In this document: piece by piece, positions 6,401-7,562 of the stretch
How positions within the stretch are numbered: position 1 is the stretch's first letter
Layout of the letters: each line of letters begins with the position of its first letter
Assembly: GCA_002448495.1 (NCBI GenBank)
Contig: DJYL01000177.1
Location: forward strand, 17,102-24,663
DNA length: 7,562 bases
Source of the DNA: Pseudoselenomonas ruminantium
GTDB taxonomy: Bacteria > Bacillota > Negativicutes > Selenomonadales > Selenomonadaceae
Direction of reading: 5' to 3'
Program-made: the position numbers and the translations under genes
Notes under the pieces: generated by a model
What the model was told of the DNA's origin: nothing
The model's database searches: none
What the model saw: only the letters and a program-made list of their open reading frames with translations

Positions 6401-7315
6401 ATGCAGTATAAATTTGTGATGTTTATGAGCTGGGTGGTGTGTCACACCCCCTATAAACTCGTAATGGCTGCCGGCTGGATTTTGGGACAGCTCTATTACC
6501 TCCTGATAAAAAAACAACGGGAACTGGCGGTAAAACAGATGATGCCGGCTCTGGGACTGAATGAGCCCGAGGCACGCAGAATGGTAAGAGCCTCCTTTGT
6601 CAATCTGGCTCGTAATGTGCTGGAAATTCTCTATATGCCGAACATCACGCCCCAAAATTTCCAAAAGTATATCGAGATAGACCATTTGGAACGCATGACG
6701 GATGCTTTGGCAGAAGGTCATGGCGTGGTGGTACTCACGGGGCATATTGGTACATGGGAATGGCTGTCGGCAGCCTTTACGATGAATGGCCTGCCCGTTA
6801 CCGCGATTGCCAAACCGCAGCCCAATATGCAGTACACCAATGCCTTGAACGATTTGCGCAAAACCATCAACGTGGAAATTTTTTCCAGGGGAACCAGTGA
6901 ACTGCTGGCTGCAGCCAAGGCATTGAAAAAAGGCAAGATTCTGGGGTTTTTGGCGGATCAGGACGGGGGGCCTGGGGGCGCATTTATTCCCTTTTTGGGG
7001 AAAATTGCGGCAACACCGCAGGGACCGGCTGTCTTTGCCTGCAAGTTTAATGCCCCCGTGCTGCCCGCCTTTATTCTGCGCCAGCCCAATGGTAAACATA
7101 AAGTCGTTATCGGCGAGGTTATGCGCTTTGAGGACACAGGCGATACGGATAAGGACTTGTTTGATTTTACGGTAAAGATGACGAAAATCATTGAAGAGAT
7201 TATCCGTGAAAATCCCACGCAGTGGCTTTGGTTCCAAAAACGGTGGAATACCCCGCCGGAACAGCAGAAGATGGGTAAGCATCATACGGTTAAAGCACAG
7301 GAGGAGGCCAAATGA
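6401..7315 (+). CDS. lpxL: LpxL/HtrB-family Kdo2-lipid A late acyltransferase
   Basis: A 304-residue member of the lysophospholipid/lipid A acyltransferase family, typical in length for LpxL/LpxM. In Gram-negative bacteria these inner-membrane enzymes add a secondary acyl chain from acyl-ACP to Kdo-bearing lipid A precursor. The N-terminus (about 5-36) is hydrophobic and should anchor or associate with the membrane. The catalytic H-x4-E motif is LTGHIGTWE (112-120; His115, Glu120). Further family blocks are SRGTSELLAAAKALKKG (162-178), DQDGGPGGAFIPFLG (186-200) with the following TPQGPA (205-210), and near the C-terminus NPTQWLWFQKRW. The ATG at 6401 is preceded by a G-rich site (6386-6393), and the gene starts 21 nt after kdsC. 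The family is clear; which acyl position it modifies, with which chain length, and whether it needs Kdo cannot be read from sequence. It could equally be named htrB or lpxM-like. Confidence 0.88.
   Translation: MQYKFVMFMSWVVCHTPYKLVMAAGWILGQLYYLLIKKQRELAVKQMMPALGLNEPEARRMVRASFVNLARNVLEILYMPNITPQNFQKYIEIDHLERMTDALAEGHGVVVLTGHIGTWEWLSAAFTMNGLPVTAIAKPQPNMQYTNALNDLRKTINVEIFSRGTSELLAAAKALKKGKILGFLADQDGGPGGAFIPFLGKIAATPQGPAVFACKFNAPVLPAFILRQPNGKHKVVIGEVMRFEDTGDTDKDLFDFTVKMTKIIEEIIRENPTQWLWFQKRWNTPPEQQKMGKHHTVKAQEEAK
7301..7307 (+). promoter_or_regulatory. Ribosome binding site of lptC, inside the acyltransferase 3' end
   Basis: GAGGAGG lies 4 nt before the ATG at 7312 (7 nt if the preceding GGAGG at 7300-7304 pairs). 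It is one of the strongest such sites in the window and, with the ATGA overlap at 7312-7315, points to coupled translation. Confidence 0.75.
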
Positions 7316-7562
7316 GCAAGATGCGCAAGGGGCTTATCGCTGCCGGAATTGCGGTTTTTGCGGCTTTGGTTGTATGGGCAGTGATGACGGTTCCGGAGAC
7401 GCCTGTTTTGCCGGACAAGCCGGTCGAAAATGATAAGGTGATGAGTTATGACGGCAATGAAATCAGTGAAGAGCGAAACGGCCGGAAAATCTGGGACTTG
7501 ACTGCTGAACATATTGCCGTTAATATTGAAACCCGTGATGCAGAACTGGAAAATCTGCAAGG
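7312..7562 (+). CDS. lptC: LptC-like LPS transport bitopic protein, N-terminal part (3' partial)
   Basis: The frame opens with ATG at 7312, overlapping the acyltransferase stop (ATGA), and runs without a stop to the window edge, giving 83 residues. Seen: a short positive N-terminus (S-K-M-R-K), one hydrophobic segment at about 7-25 without a lipobox cysteine, a proline-rich stretch, then a segment with YDGNEISEERNGRKIWDLTA, resembling the start of the LptC/OstA-type beta-jellyroll, where a G-x-x-I/L...W-x-L-x-A pattern is usual. LptC is anchored in the inner membrane, binds LptB2FG, and passes LPS to the periplasmic bridge protein LptA. The assignment combines this weak motif, the bitopic topology and the location directly after lipid A genes; lptA and lptB would be expected next. 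A second in-frame ATG at 7321 is less well spaced from the ribosome binding site. Confidence 0.75.
   Translation, partial: MSKMRKGLIAAGIAVFAALVVWAVMTVPETPVLPDKPVENDKVMSYDGNEISEERNGRKIWDLTAEHIAVNIETRDAELENLQ

Noticed and set aside
6508..6514. A7 run in the slippery phase (xxA AAA AAA) near the start of the acyltransferase gene
   Set aside because: No upstream Shine-Dalgarno stimulator or downstream stem-loop was evident, and a -1 shift meets a stop after about 17 codons, while the zero frame continues into the conserved catalytic motif.
6943..7004. Cluster of G-runs (G4, G6, G5, G4) in the acyltransferase gene, as a G-quadruplex or phase-variable tract
   Set aside because: Two of the loops are around 19 nt, too long for a canonical quadruplex, and runs of at most six G are short for phase variation; the bases are explained by the codons of the D-Q-D-G-G-P-G-G motif.
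6398..7285. 295-codon open frame on the minus strand covering the acyltransferase gene
   Set aside because: Shadow of the lpxL-like gene, with no domain or start signal of its own.

Overview
The window is a tightly packed, single-strand (+) block of lipopolysaccharide (LPS) genes. In order: the 3' end of an msbA-type lipid A flippase gene; one long gene encoding a WaaA (Kdo transferase)-LpxK (lipid A 4'-kinase) fusion; kdsB, kdsA, kdsD and kdsC; an lpxL/htrB-type late acyltransferase gene; and the 5' end of lptC. Every gene faces the same way. Gaps are 5 to 43 nt, and two junctions overlap (TAATG between kdsD and kdsC, ATGA between the acyltransferase and lptC). No stretch over 50 bases lacks a gene, and I see no convincing promoter, terminator, RNA gene, mobile element, CRISPR array or extended repeat. 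The simplest reading is an internal slice of one long outer-membrane operon transcribed from a promoter upstream of the window.

The likely host is a diderm Firmicute of the class Negativicutes, perhaps a Selenomonas-like genus. This is inferred from the gene set and order (established knowledge: Negativicutes carry one large cluster of LPS and outer-membrane genes), the AGGAGG-type ribosome binding sites, the balanced GC content and the general character of the proteins. It is not proven by any marker gene here.

The genes form a nearly complete pathway. KdsD (ribulose-5-P to arabinose-5-P), KdsA (condensation with PEP to Kdo-8-P), KdsC (dephosphorylation to Kdo) and KdsB (activation to CMP-Kdo) feed the WaaA half of the fusion. 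The LpxK half makes lipid IVA, the acceptor that WaaA glycosylates. The acyltransferase completes the lipid, MsbA flips it across the inner membrane, and LptC belongs to the machine that carries LPS to the outer membrane.

This is mostly recognisable, conserved biology; I found no unknown defence or mobile system. The points most worth a second look are: the WaaA-LpxK fusion, which joins consecutive enzymes in reverse order; the metal-dependent (class II) signature of KdsA; a substituted position in the first CBS domain of KdsD; and start-codon choices (kdsA at an internal ATG, kdsD at TTG).
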